Shown here: one piece after another, positions 16,903 through 25,072 of the stretch
Numbering within the stretch: position 1 is the first letter of the stretch
Layout of the letters: every line of letters starts with the position of its first letter
Assembly (NCBI GenBank): GCA_900546415.1
Contig: URCY01000002.1
Coordinates: forward strand, 13,874 to 77,873
Source: an uncultured Eubacteriales bacterium
GTDB lineage: Bacteria; Bacillota; Clostridia; Oscillospirales; Oscillospiraceae
Reading direction: 5' to 3'
Length of the DNA: 64,000 nucleotides
The notes under the pieces: model-generated
Seen by the model: the letters and a program-made list of their open reading frames with translations, nothing else
Databases searched by the model: none
What the model was told of the DNA's origin: nothing
Position numbers and translations under genes: made by a program

Positions 16903-17885
16903 GGTTCGATCACCTGAAATTCACAGCCGCTCAGCAGGACGGCCGCGCCCTTTGTTGCATAGACCGTGCCGTCCTCCAGCACGAATACGGCCTCAAAGCC
17001 GCCGTTCCTGCGCCAGAATTCCGTCGCGCGCTCCAGTCCCATGACGAAGAGCGCCGTGGAATAGCAGTCGGCAGTCAGACCGTTGCCGCAGAGGACGGTC
17101 ACGGAGCGCAGGCCGCTCTGCGCCGGATAGCCGGTCTTGGGGTCGAGAATGTGATGATAGCGCACGCCGTCCTGCTCGAAATAGCGCTGGTAGCTCCCCG
17201 AGGTCACGACAGCCATCGAGCCGGAGAAGCGCAGCAGCGCCAGCGCCCGCGTCGGCTCGTCGGGGTCTGCGATGCCGACCGTCCAGTCTGAGCCATCGGG
17301 CTTCTTGCCGAGGGTCTGCACATTCCCGCCGAATTGCAGCAGGGCGCAGGAGATACCGCGCGCCTCCAGCAGCTCGGCGCACCGTTGCGCGGCGTAGCCC
17401 TTGGCTGCGCCGCCAAGGTCGAGCTGCGTGCCGCCGTCGAGCGTCACGGTTTGCGCTTCCATCTGAACATGCGCCGTGCCGACGGTTTGCAGCGCCGCGC
17501 GCAGGGTCTTTTCATCCGGCACGCGCTGCTGTCCGTCGGGAAAGCCCCATGCCTCCACGAGGGCGCAGACCGTCGGGTCAAAGCAGCCGTCCGTCTCGCG
17601 GCTGAGGCGTATGCATTCGCTCAGCAGCGCGATCAGCTCGTCGGAGCAGACGGCCGAGCCGTTCTGATTGAGCGCCGCGAGCGTGCCGCTGCCCGTGACG
17701 GAGAGGGCGGCGTCGAGCCGGTTGACCTCCTGCACGGCGGCGGTGAGATCATCCCGCGTGCCCCATATGCGGGCACGCATCAGCGTATCCATTGCAAAAA
17801 AATCCTCCGAGACAGGCTCGGACGCCCCGCTGCAGCCGGTCAAAAGCAGCGGCAGGAGCAGAAGCAGGCAGAAAAGTCGTTTCAT
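16899..17885 (-). CDS. apbE: FAD:protein FMN transferase (ApbE lipoprotein)
   Basis: ApbE covalently attaches FMN from FAD to Thr or Ser in target flavoproteins, such as Rnf subunits or extracellular FMN-binding proteins. The 328-residue protein starts at 17885 with a lipoprotein signal (MKRLFCLLLLLPLLLTGC). Family motifs are intact: AMDTLMRARIWG, DLGGAAKGYAAQR, QFGGNVQTLG, HILDPKTGYPAQ and the metal-site region LTADCYSTALFVMG. The longer in-frame upstream ATG has no ribosome site. The flavin acceptor is not obvious in this window. Confidence 0.92.
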   Translation of the reverse strand: MKRLFCLLLLLPLLLTGCSGASEPVSEDFFAMDTLMRARIWGTRDDLTAAVQEVNRLDAALSVTGSGTLAALNQNGSAVCSDELIALLSECIRLSRETDGCFDPTVCALVEAWGFPDGQQRVPDEKTLRAALQTVGTAHVQMEAQTVTLDGGTQLDLGGAAKGYAAQRCAELLEARGISCALLQFGGNVQTLGKKPDGSDWTVGIADPDEPTRALALLRFSGSMAVVTSGSYQRYFEQDGVRYHHILDPKTGYPAQSGLRSVTVLCGNGLTADCYSTALFVMGLERATEFWRRNGGFEAVFVLEDGTVYATKGAAVLLSGCEFQVIEP

Positions 17886-17961
17886 GGCAGCCTCGCAGTT
17901 CAAAATAGGTCGATTCTTCAAAAATATTATAGCAAAAACCGAAAAAAATAGCAAATAGTAT

Positions 17962-17990
17962 TTGACAAAACGGATTATGAATGATAAAAT
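17962..17990 (+). promoter_or_regulatory. Sigma-A promoter for rplU-prp-rpmA
   Basis: Consensus TTGACA and TAAAAT are separated by 17 bases. Predicted transcription start is near 17997. Confidence 0.85.
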
Positions 17991-17997
17991 AGGAAAG

Positions 17998-18074
17998 CCG
18001 CATTGAAGAGGTTTTCAAGCTGAGCGTGCTCACACCTCCAGAGCGAGACTACAAAAAAGGTAGGTGCAAACAGA
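17998..18074 (+). promoter_or_regulatory. L21 leader RNA (autoregulatory)
   Basis: The leader contains GCGTGCTCACACCTCC followed by GAGCGAGACTACAAAAAAGG and TAGGTGC. This is the arrangement of the Firmicutes L21 leader family, in which CACCTCC pairs with the downstream GG-rich element near the ribosome site. By family knowledge, L21 binds it to regulate the operon. Fold inferred by eye. Confidence 0.65.
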
Positions 18075-18386
18075 ATGCAGGCAGTTATCGTTACCGGTGG
18101 CAAGCAGTACAGCGTCAAGGAAGGCGACATCATCTATGTCGAGAAGCTCGGCGCCGAGGCTGACGCAACCGTAACCTTCGATCAGGTGCTGGCAGTCGTG
18201 GACGGCGAGAATTCCAAGTTCGGTGCTCCCGTCGTGGCAGGCGCTTCCGTCGAGGCGAAGGTCCTGAAGAACGGCAAGTCCAAGAAGATCACCGTCTTCA
18301 AGTATCGCCCGAAGAAGGACTCCAAGTCCATCCGCGGCCACAGACAGCCTTACACGAAGGTGCAGATCGAGAAGATCTCTCTGTAA
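18075..18386 (+). CDS. rplU: 50S ribosomal protein L21
   Basis: This 103-residue protein has the typical L21 ends: [24 protein letters not shown] at the N-terminus (split here for reading) and [22 protein letters not shown] at the C-terminus. It binds 23S rRNA in the large subunit. It is first in an operon with prp and rpmA, behind a consensus promoter and an L21-type leader. Its stop overlaps the prp start by one base. Confidence 0.97.
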   Translation: MQAVIVTGGKQYSVKEGDIIYVEKLGAEADATVTFDQVLAVVDGENSKFGAPVVAGASVEAKVLKNGKSKKITVFKYRPKKDSKSIRGHRQPYTKVQIEKISL

Positions 18387-18715
18387 TGATTAAGGTAGAG
18401 CTTTTCGACCAGAACGGAAGAATCAGCGGATTCTCCGTGTCGGGGCATAGCGGCTATGCAGAGGCGGGCAGCGACATCGTGTGCGCTTCCGTCACGACTG
18501 CAGTTAGATTCGCAGAATGTATCATCAACGACGTGCTCGGCAATCATTGCCGCTGCAAGGTCGACGAAAACAAGGACATGCCCCGCGTCACCCTCACACT
18601 TCCCGCAGTCTGCGACGATGAGGACGCAGTTCAGGCGGTGCTCGGCGGCTTCGTGCTGACCGTGTGCGCGCTGCGGGACGACTATCCTGATTATATCGAA
18701 GTTATGGAGGTGTAA
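18386..18715 (+). CDS. prp: Ribosomal-processing cysteine protease Prp
   Basis: Prp removes the N-terminal extension of ribosomal protein L27, a step required for functional ribosomes in Firmicutes. The 109-residue protein has the catalytic His in VSGHSGYAEAGSD and the catalytic Cys in DIVCASVTTA. It lies between rplU and rpmA, the standard arrangement. The substrate is encoded directly downstream and carries the matching cleavage sequence. Confidence 0.93.
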   Translation: MIKVELFDQNGRISGFSVSGHSGYAEAGSDIVCASVTTAVRFAECIINDVLGNHCRCKVDENKDMPRVTLTLPAVCDDEDAVQAVLGGFVLTVCALRDDYPDYIEVMEV

Positions 18716-18718
18716 CAA

Positions 18719-19003
18719 ATGCTGAAAATCGGTTTTCAGTTCTTCGCTCATAAGAAGGGCGGCGGTTCCACTAAGAACGGCCGTGATTCCGAGTCCAAGA
18801 GACTGGGCGTGAAGCGCGCGGACGGCCAGTTCGTTCTCGCGGGCAACATTCTCGTTCGCCAGAGAGGCACGCACATTCATCCGGGTACCAACGTCGGTAT
18901 CGGCAGCGACGACACCCTGTTCGCCAAGGTTGACGGCCACGTCAAGTTCGAGCGCAAGGGCAAGGATCGCAAGCAGTGCTCCGTCTACGCGGTGGAGCAG
19001 TAA
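18719..19003 (+). CDS. rpmA: 50S ribosomal protein L27 with Prp-cleaved extension
   Basis: This 94-residue L27 begins [20 protein letters not shown]. The first nine residues are the Firmicutes extension, cleaved between FF and AHKKG by Prp, so mature L27 begins AHKKG. L27 reaches the peptidyl-transferase centre. A strong terminator follows at 19016. Confidence 0.97.
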   Translation: MLKIGFQFFAHKKGGGSTKNGRDSESKRLGVKRADGQFVLAGNILVRQRGTHIHPGTNVGIGSDDTLFAKVDGHVKFERKGKDRKQCSVYAVEQ

Positions 19004-19015
19004 GATGCAATACGG

Positions 19016-19052
19016 AATCCCGAACATAAGACCCTTATGTTCGGGATTTTTT
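19016..19052 (+). terminator. Intrinsic terminator after rpmA
   Basis: A 15-bp perfect stem (AATCCCGAACATAAG / CTTATGTTCGGGATT) with a 3-base loop is followed by TTTTTAT. It separates the ribosomal operon from the GNAT gene. Confidence 0.92.
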
Positions 19053-19068
19053 ATAGAGGAGACGCGAA

Positions 19069-19584
19069 ATGGAACGCAGGATCGAAACTGAGCGGTTGAT
19101 CCTCCGCCCAATTGGCGTGGAGGACGCACTCGCTGTCTTTGCGTGGACGAGCGACCCGGAGGTCAACCGCTATATGCCCTATCCGCTGCATCGCGATCTT
19201 TCCGAGACCGAGGCGTGGATCGTCTCGATCCGTCCGGAGGATCTGGAATTCGGCTTTTTCCGTAAGGAGGACGGCCTGCTGATTGGCACGGGCGGCGTCG
19301 GAAAGGGCAGCGACGGGTTTCATCATCTGGGATATAACCTCCGCCGCGATATGTGGGGCAGGGGCTACGCCACAGAGGCGGCGAAAGCTATGCTCTTGTG
19401 GGGACACCGGGAGTTTGGTATCTGCGATTTTGCCGCGGATCACGCGGTTGCCAACACAGCCTCCGGCAATGTCATCCGAAAATGCGGATTTCAACTTGTC
19501 CGCCGCGGAACATATGATAAATTTGACGGCAGCGAGACCTTTGACGCAGCGTTTTATGAGCTGCATCTGAAAGGGGAACCTTAA
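19069..19584 (+). CDS. GNAT-family acetyltransferase (RimJ/RimL type)
   Basis: This 171-residue protein has RimJ/RimL-type acetyltransferase features: TERLILRPIGVEDALAVFAW at the N-terminus and the acetyl-CoA loop LRRDMWGRGYATEAAKAM. These enzymes acetylate N-termini of ribosomal proteins or small amines; the substrate is unknown. GAGGAG lies 10 bases before the ATG, and the stop is directly followed by the obgE start. Confidence 0.88.
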   Translation: MERRIETERLILRPIGVEDALAVFAWTSDPEVNRYMPYPLHRDLSETEAWIVSIRPEDLEFGFFRKEDGLLIGTGGVGKGSDGFHHLGYNLRRDMWGRGYATEAAKAMLLWGHREFGICDFAADHAVANTASGNVIRKCGFQLVRRGTYDKFDGSETFDAAFYELHLKGEP

Positions 19585-20859
19585 ATGTTTATTGATAAAG
19601 CGAAGATCACGGTCAAGGCCGGCAACGGCGGAAACGGCGCCGTGGCGTTCCATCGCGAGAAATATGTCGCGGCGGGCGGGCCGGACGGCGGCGACGGCGG
19701 CCGCGGCGGCAACATCGTCCTGCGCGTGAACGACAATCTTTCCACACTGATGGACTTCCGCTATAAGCGCAAATACACCGCGCCCAACGGCATGGACGGG
19801 CAGGGCAGCCGCTGCTCCGGCAAGCGCGGCGAGGATCTGGTCATTCAGGTGCCGCGCGGCACGGTCGTGCGCGATTCCGCGACCAACGAGGTCATCAAGG
19901 ATATGTCCGACGATGCCGATTTTGTCCTCTGCAAGGGCGGACGCGGCGGCTGGGGCAACAAGCATTTCGCCACGCCGACGCGTCAGGTGCCGCGCTTTGC
20001 AAAATCCGGCCTGCTGGGCGAGGAGCACGAGGTCATCCTCGAGCTGAAGCTTTTGGCCGACGTCGGTCTGGTCGGCTTTCCGAACGTCGGCAAGTCGACG
20101 CTGCTGTCCGTCACGTCGAACGCGCGGCCGAAGATCGCGAATTACCATTTCACCACGCTCTATCCGAATCTCGGCGTGATCTATGTCGAGGAGGGCGTGT
20201 CCTTCGTCATGGCCGATATTCCCGGCATCATTGAGGGCGCGGCCGAGGGCGCGGGTCTGGGGCATGATTTCCTGCGGCACATCGACCGCTGCCGCCTGCT
20301 CGTGCACATCGTCGACGTCTCCGGCAGCGAGGGGCGCGACCCGATCGAGGATTTTGAAAAGATCAATGCCGAGCTTGCCGAGTATTCACCGGAGCTTGCC
20401 GCGCGGCCGATGTTGGTTGCGGCGAACAAGTGCGACCTGCTGCCCGAGGGCAGCGACAATCTCGAGCGACTGCGTCAATATGTGACGGAGCGCGGCTATG
20501 AATTCTATGAAATTTCCGCCGCCACGACGCAGGGCACGCGCCGCCTGACGCAGGTGATCGCCTCGAGGCTGCGCGACCTGCCTCCGGTCACGGTCTACGA
20601 GCCGGAATATGTCAAGCCGCTGCCCGAGGCGGGCGAGGCGGACGCGCTCACGATCGAGCACATGGACGATCTCTGGGTCGTCTCCGGCCGCTGGCTTCAG
20701 CAGCTCATCAGCGACATCAACTTCGCCGATTATGAATCGCGGATGTACTTCGACCGTCAGCTCCGCAAGAGCGGTCTGTTTGAAAGGCTGGAGCAGATGG
20801 GCATCGAGGACGGCGACACCGTCAGCATCTATGACTTTGAATTCGACTACGAGCGATAA
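19585..20859 (+). CDS. obgE: GTPase Obg/CgtA
   Basis: Obg is an essential GTPase in 50S assembly and stress signalling. The 424-residue protein has the Gly-rich Obg fold (1-158; KAGNGGNGAVAFHREKYV), the G domain (P-loop GFPNVGKST, switch II DIPGIIEGAAEGAGLG, and NKCD), and a C-terminal OCT domain (about 345-424). Placement just downstream of rplU-rpmA is conserved in many bacteria; here a GNAT gene and a terminator intervene. Confidence 0.96.
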   Translation: MFIDKAKITVKAGNGGNGAVAFHREKYVAAGGPDGGDGGRGGNIVLRVNDNLSTLMDFRYKRKYTAPNGMDGQGSRCSGKRGEDLVIQVPRGTVVRDSATNEVIKDMSDDADFVLCKGGRGGWGNKHFATPTRQVPRFAKSGLLGEEHEVILELKLLADVGLVGFPNVGKSTLLSVTSNARPKIANYHFTTLYPNLGVIYVEEGVSFVMADIPGIIEGAAEGAGLGHDFLRHIDRCRLLVHIVDVSGSEGRDPIEDFEKINAELAEYSPELAARPMLVAANKCDLLPEGSDNLERLRQYVTERGYEFYEISAATTQGTRRLTQVIASRLRDLPPVTVYEPEYVKPLPEAGEADALTIEHMDDLWVVSGRWLQQLISDINFADYESRMYFDRQLRKSGLFERLEQMGIEDGDTVSIYDFEFDYER

Positions 20860-20929
20860 TTATTCTGAAAAATAACGCTTATTTTCAATTTGTTCCGTTT
20901 CTATTCATAATCTATTCATAATTATCGAG

Positions 20930-21075
20930 TATACTGCAAATGTAAGGACGAGGTGAGCCGCAACACCCACTCCTTGCAGTCCATCTTTTCATTTATCTCT
21001 CTTTTATTTTCTCTCTCTCATTTCTGTTGCGAATGCCCAGTCTTCCAACCCCCTCGGAAGGCTGGGTATTTGCAT
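20930..21075 (+). other. Gene-free interval with a possible small RNA
   Basis: The 291-base gap after obgE contains a TATACT box near 20931, then the hairpin GTAAGGACGAGGTG / CACCCACTCCTTGC, a pyrimidine-rich stretch, and a 14-bp terminator-like stem (21033-21069: CCCAGTCTTCC / GGAAGGCTGGG). This could be a short structured transcript. I recognise no Rfam family and see no clear -35 box. Confidence 0.3.
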
Positions 21076-21092
21076 ATCCATGCAACGAAAGC

Positions 21093-21129
21093 ACCCCGCG
21101 CGGTCTGATTGATGCGAGCCGCGCGGGGT
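21093..21129 (-). terminator. Terminator for the aconitase X operon
   Basis: The GC-rich stem ACCCCGCGCGG / CCGCGCGGGGT lies just past the stop of the small-subunit gene. The T-tract is short on either strand, so efficiency is uncertain. Confidence 0.6.
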
Positions 21130-21150
21130 TTCGTTTGCTTTTTGGCGGGA

Positions 21151-21588
21151 TCAGTCCGAAAGCTCGACCACGCCGTTTTCCTTGATCTCGACGGTCATGC
21201 CGTCCTTGACCTCGTTGAGGAACCCGTCGCCCAGTCCGTCGACCGTCGGGATGTTGTTGGGCGTCCAGACGGAGGCGAGGATCGCGCCGGCCGCCGCCAG
21301 CGAATCGATCGGCTTGGAGAACAGCAGCGCGCCGGGATTGCAGTTGATAACCGCCGAGTTATACAGCACCATGCCGCCTGTGGTCGAGCCGATCGTCTGC
21401 GGCAGACAGAGCGCCACGCCGACCGTGCTCTTTCCGTAAAGCTCGGGGTTGTTCTGGTCGGTGCAGATATTTTTGCCCTGCTTGCAGCCCTTATAGGACG
21501 CGAGGGTGTTGAAGCCTGCGTGCGAAACGAGCGCCTTGAGCGTGGCCGTTCCGGGCACGACGACGCGCCCCTGATATTGCTTTTTCAT
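21151..21588 (-). CDS. Aconitase X small subunit (swivel domain)
   Basis: This 145-residue protein is the swivelling domain of aconitase X (DUF126 family): MKKQYQGRVVVPGTATLKAL at the start, and later KSTVGVALCLPQTIGSTTGG. The start at 21588 is chosen because it overlaps the large-subunit stop by ATGA; upstream in-frame codons are Arg/His-rich and lie inside the large-subunit gene. Bacterial AcnX enzymes include cis-3-hydroxy-L-proline dehydratases and archaeal ones phosphomevalonate dehydratase. Which reaction applies here is not clear. Confidence 0.9.
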   Translation of the reverse strand: MKKQYQGRVVVPGTATLKALVSHAGFNTLASYKGCKQGKNICTDQNNPELYGKSTVGVALCLPQTIGSTTGGMVLYNSAVINCNPGALLFSKPIDSLAAAGAILASVWTPNNIPTVDGLGDGFLNEVKDGMTVEIKENGVVELSD

Positions 21589-22859
21589 CGCTTGGCACCT
21601 CCTGTGATCTGGTCGAGAATTTCTGCGTCGGAATAATAGCGCGAGGTGGTGTAGGTGCGCAGCTTGTTGGAGTTCGTGATGACCGGCATCGTGGCGCACT
21701 GCGGATTGTTCATGTACATCAGCGGGCAGATATAGGAGAGCACCACGCCCATGGCGCGCAGCCGTTCAAAGCGCTCCGTCTTGCGGAATTTTTCCAAAAC
21801 GGCGGGAGCCGTCGTGAAGACGGTGCGAATGGCGACCTTTTTGCGCCCGGCGGACTTGAGCTTCTGCTCCAGACGGTCCGTCCAGTCGTTGAGCTGGGAG
21901 AAGGTGAGGTGCGGACAGCCGATGAAGCAGAGCTTGGGCTTGGCGTCCGGATTCTTCCAGATCACGGGGTAGCTCTTGCGCACGCGCTCCAGCTCGGCGT
22001 CGTCGATGACATAGGTCTGCACGTTTTCCTTCAGCAGATAGGCGCCCTGCTCGACGGCCTCGGGCGTCAGATTTTCAATGTGGTAGAGGCCGACCGAGCC
22101 GTTGGAGGCCGTCGCTGCGCCGAAATCCTTGAGGTAGGCGCAGGTGTCGTCGTCCAGCTCCGTGCCGAGCCAGCGGTCAAGCCCGCGGATATAGGGCACG
22201 TCCTCGAGCACCTTCATGCCGACGGCCGAGCCGAGCAGCTGCGCCTCGGGCTTTTTGCTCGTTTTGACCTCGACGATCCACGAAGCCTTGCGCCCCTCGT
22301 CGGTCAAAAGGCCGAAGTAGGGGACATAGCCGACGATCGAGCCGAACATCTCGATGATGCCGGAGTTGCGATTGCAGCGCGCGCCGAGCACGGAGTTTGC
22401 AAAATTCACCGCGCTGGATTCCGCCCACGAGAGCACGTCGCCCTTTTTCGGCCGGTTGCCGACCTCGGGGAAGTAGCACGCGCAGGTGAAGGCGTCGTCG
22501 CGGAGCAGGCCGATCTGCTCAAGCTGCTTTTCATAGCGCTTCTGCGGGCCGTACATGATCTTGAAGAACAGATTCTGGATCGGATTGGCCGGGACGTTTT
22601 TGTCCACCGGGCGCGGATCGGCGGAGAATTTTTGCTTCGCCGTCACCCCGGCGTCGACGAGCTGATCCATCAGGTCAAAGACGCCTTGGATCAGAAAAAT
22701 GCCGAAGCTCGTGACGATGTGACCATAGTCCGAGGTGATCGGCACCATCTTGGTCGCGCCGAAGGTCTCGCCGTACATGACGAGGGTCTTCATGATCTTG
22801 GCCATGACCTCGCCCTGCTCGCCGTCTAAGATTGCCTGTTGTTCGTGTGTCAGTTCCAT
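21585..22859 (-). CDS. Aconitase X catalytic subunit (DUF521)
   Basis: This 424-residue protein is the AcnX large subunit: MELTHEQQAILDGEQGEVMAK, YGHIVTSFG, the Cys-bearing CNRNSGIIEMFGSIVGYVPY and CPLMYMNNPQCATMPVITNSN. The cysteines are placed as for Fe-S ligation in the family. AcnX is a hydro-lyase. It is cotranscribed with an upstream flavin/Fe-S enoate reductase, so a dehydration-reduction route on a small organic acid is likely (inference). It overlaps the small subunit by four bases. Confidence 0.9.
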   Translation of the reverse strand: MELTHEQQAILDGEQGEVMAKIMKTLVMYGETFGATKMVPITSDYGHIVTSFGIFLIQGVFDLMDQLVDAGVTAKQKFSADPRPVDKNVPANPIQNLFFKIMYGPQKRYEKQLEQIGLLRDDAFTCACYFPEVGNRPKKGDVLSWAESSAVNFANSVLGARCNRNSGIIEMFGSIVGYVPYFGLLTDEGRKASWIVEVKTSKKPEAQLLGSAVGMKVLEDVPYIRGLDRWLGTELDDDTCAYLKDFGAATASNGSVGLYHIENLTPEAVEQGAYLLKENVQTYVIDDAELERVRKSYPVIWKNPDAKPKLCFIGCPHLTFSQLNDWTDRLEQKLKSAGRKKVAIRTVFTTAPAVLEKFRKTERFERLRAMGVVLSYICPLMYMNNPQCATMPVITNSNKLRTYTTSRYYSDAEILDQITGGAKR

Positions 22860-22874
22860 GGATAGCCTCCTTTT

Positions 22875-24929
22875 TTACAGCTTCATCGCGACGTCCCATG
22901 CGCGCCAGATGACGGTGCGCAGGTTGCCGACGGCGTTGCAGTCGCCGACAAGATGAATGTGCTTGCCCGCAGGGGCAAGCGGCGCGGGCTGATAGCCCAC
23001 GGAGAGCAGCACCGTGTCGCCGTCGATGGGGAAGGTCCTGCCGTCCTTGCCGCGCACGAGCACGCCCGTGTCGGTGATCTCGGCAAGCGCGGTCTCAAGG
23101 TGCACCTCGACCTCGTGCAGGGCGAAGAAATCGCGCAGGTAGGACGAGTTGGCAAGGCAGACGCCCTTGACGGCTATGAGGTCGTTTTTCATCTCGACGA
23201 TCACGGGCGTCTTGCCCTTTTGATAGAGGTCGAGCGCGATCTCGCAGCCGGTCAGACCGCCGCCGATGATGATGACCCTTTGACCGACCTCGGCGCGGTC
23301 GAGCAGGTAGTCGCAGGCCTCAATGGCGCGCTCTGCGCCCTTGACGGGCAGGCGGCGCGGCGTGCTGCCGGTCGCGACAACGATCTCGTCGGCCGTCAGC
23401 TCGCGCAGGGCGCGGATCTCCGTGTTGAGCCTGACGTCGACATTCAGGTCGCGCAGCTCTTTTTCATACCAGCGGATCAGGTCGCGATCCTTTTCCTTGA
23501 ACGAGGGGGCGGCCGCCGCGATAAAGACGCCGCCGAGCCGGTCGGACTTTTCATACAGCGTGACCTTATGCCCGCGCAGCGTGAGCACGCGCGCGGCCTC
23601 CATACCGCCGATGCCGCCGCCGATGACGGCGATTTTTTTCGGCTTGTCCGTGCGGCTGAGGAAGTATTTTTTCGACTGCATCGTCTCCGGATTCAGCGCG
23701 CAGCGCGCCATACCGGCGTTGTCGGAAAGCGTCTGGTCGTTGCCGACGCCGTTGTAGTGCGCCATGTTGAAGCAGGCGTTGTGGCAGCAGATGCAGGGAC
23801 GGATCGCGTCCTGCTCGTCGTGCATCAGCTTCGTGACCCATGCCGGGTCGGCCAGGAACTGCCGCGCGACGCCCACGGCGTCGATCTCGCCCGAGGCGAC
23901 GGCCTGCGCGCCGACGGCCGGATCCATGCGCCCGGCGCAGACGACGGGGATGTCGACAAATTTCTTGATGTGCTTGACCTCGGAAAGATTGCAGTTTTCG
24001 GGCATGTAGGGAGCCGGGTGCGCCCAGTACCACGCGTCATAAGTACCGTTGTCGCAGTTGAGCATGTCGTAGCCGGCGTCCTGCAAATATTTCGCGGCGC
24101 GCTCGCTCTCGGCCATGTCGCGGCCGACCTCGACGTATTCCTCGCCGGGCAGGGCGCCCTTGCCGAAGCCCTTGGTCTTGGAGACGACGGAGTAGCGCAG
24201 CGAGACGGGGAAGTCCTTGCCGCAGACCTTCTTGATGGCCTGCACGATCTCGACCGGGAAGCGGTAGCGGTTTTCAAACGAGCCGCCGTATTCATCGGTG
24301 CGCAGGTTGGTGTATTTCATGGTGAACTGGTCGAGCAGATAGCCCTCGTGAACCGCGTGGATCTCCACGCCGTCGACGCCTGCGTCCATGCAGAGCTTGG
24401 CCGTCTTGGCGAAGGCGTCGACCATCTGGCGGATCTCCTTGACCGTCAGCGGACGGGAGATGCAGCTATCCTCCCAGCGGTTCGGCGTGGCGCTGGCGCT
24501 GGCGGTCAGATAGCTCACATCGAGCACGGGCTTCATGACCGCGGCGAGCGCCTTGTTGTGCAGCGCCTTGATCATAATGTCGTTGATGGCGAGCGAGCGG
24601 CCGAAGCCTGCCGTGAGCTGAACAAAGAGCTTGCAGCCGGTCTTGTGGAATTCCTGCATGAATTCGCGCAGCTCGTCGAATTTTCCCTTGCCCTGATAGA
24701 GCCATTTGCCGAGCAGAATGTCGCGAATGGGGGCGATACCGGGCAGGATCAGGCCGACGTTCTGCTTCGCGCGGTCGAGCAGGAACTTGGCCGCCTCCTT
24801 GTCAAAGTGGTTCGGCTCCATCCAGCCGAAGATCGACGTGCCGCCCATGGAGGTCATGACGATGCGGTTTTTGATCTCGACGCTGCCGATCTTCCACGGC
24901 GTGAAGAGCGGTTCATAAGCTTGGTTCAT
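22875..24929 (-). CDS. Old-yellow-enzyme/2,4-dienoyl-CoA reductase-like oxidoreductase (FMN, 4Fe-4S, FAD)
   Basis: This 684-residue enzyme has the three-part FadH/BaiCD layout. First is an FMN TIM barrel (about 1-370; LFTPWKIGSVEIKNRIVMTSM, DGVEIHAVHEGYLLDQF). The 4Fe-4S segment is CICCHNACF followed by a later Cys in ARCALNPE. Last is an FAD/NAD(P)-binding domain (IAVIGGGIGGMEAARVL and VIIIGGGLTGCEIALDL). Family members reduce activated C=C bonds, including enoyl-CoA and bile-acid intermediates. The catalytic His is in EIHAVHEGYL. It is first in an operon with the two aconitase X subunits. Substrate unknown. Confidence 0.9.
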   Translation of the reverse strand: MNQAYEPLFTPWKIGSVEIKNRIVMTSMGGTSIFGWMEPNHFDKEAAKFLLDRAKQNVGLILPGIAPIRDILLGKWLYQGKGKFDELREFMQEFHKTGCKLFVQLTAGFGRSLAINDIMIKALHNKALAAVMKPVLDVSYLTASASATPNRWEDSCISRPLTVKEIRQMVDAFAKTAKLCMDAGVDGVEIHAVHEGYLLDQFTMKYTNLRTDEYGGSFENRYRFPVEIVQAIKKVCGKDFPVSLRYSVVSKTKGFGKGALPGEEYVEVGRDMAESERAAKYLQDAGYDMLNCDNGTYDAWYWAHPAPYMPENCNLSEVKHIKKFVDIPVVCAGRMDPAVGAQAVASGEIDAVGVARQFLADPAWVTKLMHDEQDAIRPCICCHNACFNMAHYNGVGNDQTLSDNAGMARCALNPETMQSKKYFLSRTDKPKKIAVIGGGIGGMEAARVLTLRGHKVTLYEKSDRLGGVFIAAAAPSFKEKDRDLIRWYEKELRDLNVDVRLNTEIRALRELTADEIVVATGSTPRRLPVKGAERAIEACDYLLDRAEVGQRVIIIGGGLTGCEIALDLYQKGKTPVIVEMKNDLIAVKGVCLANSSYLRDFFALHEVEVHLETALAEITDTGVLVRGKDGRTFPIDGDTVLLSVGYQPAPLAPAGKHIHLVGDCNAVGNLRTVIWRAWDVAMKL

Positions 24930-24965
24930 GCTGTTTCCCAGCCTTTCTTCCTAGATTACGATTCC

Positions 24966-24994
24966 ATTATAACTCCAATCAGCCGAAACGGCAA
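24966..24994 (-). promoter_or_regulatory. Sigma-A promoter for the OYE/aconitase X operon
   Basis: Read leftward, TTGCCG and TATAAT are separated by 17 bases, about 35 bases upstream of the oxidoreductase start. Confidence 0.65.
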
Positions 24995-25030
24995 GCATAT
25001 CATACGACACAAACCGACTTTTTGCACAAA

Positions 25031-25069
25031 GAAGCGTCCCAACGCAGTTGTCCTGCGGCGGGACGCTTC
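25031..25069 (-). terminator. Terminator after ldh
   Basis: A 10-bp outer stem (GAAGCGTCCC / GGGACGCTTC) and an inner stem (CGCAG / CTGCG) are followed leftward by TTTGTG. It lies just past the ldh stop. Confidence 0.65.
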
Positions 25070-25072
25070 GCT

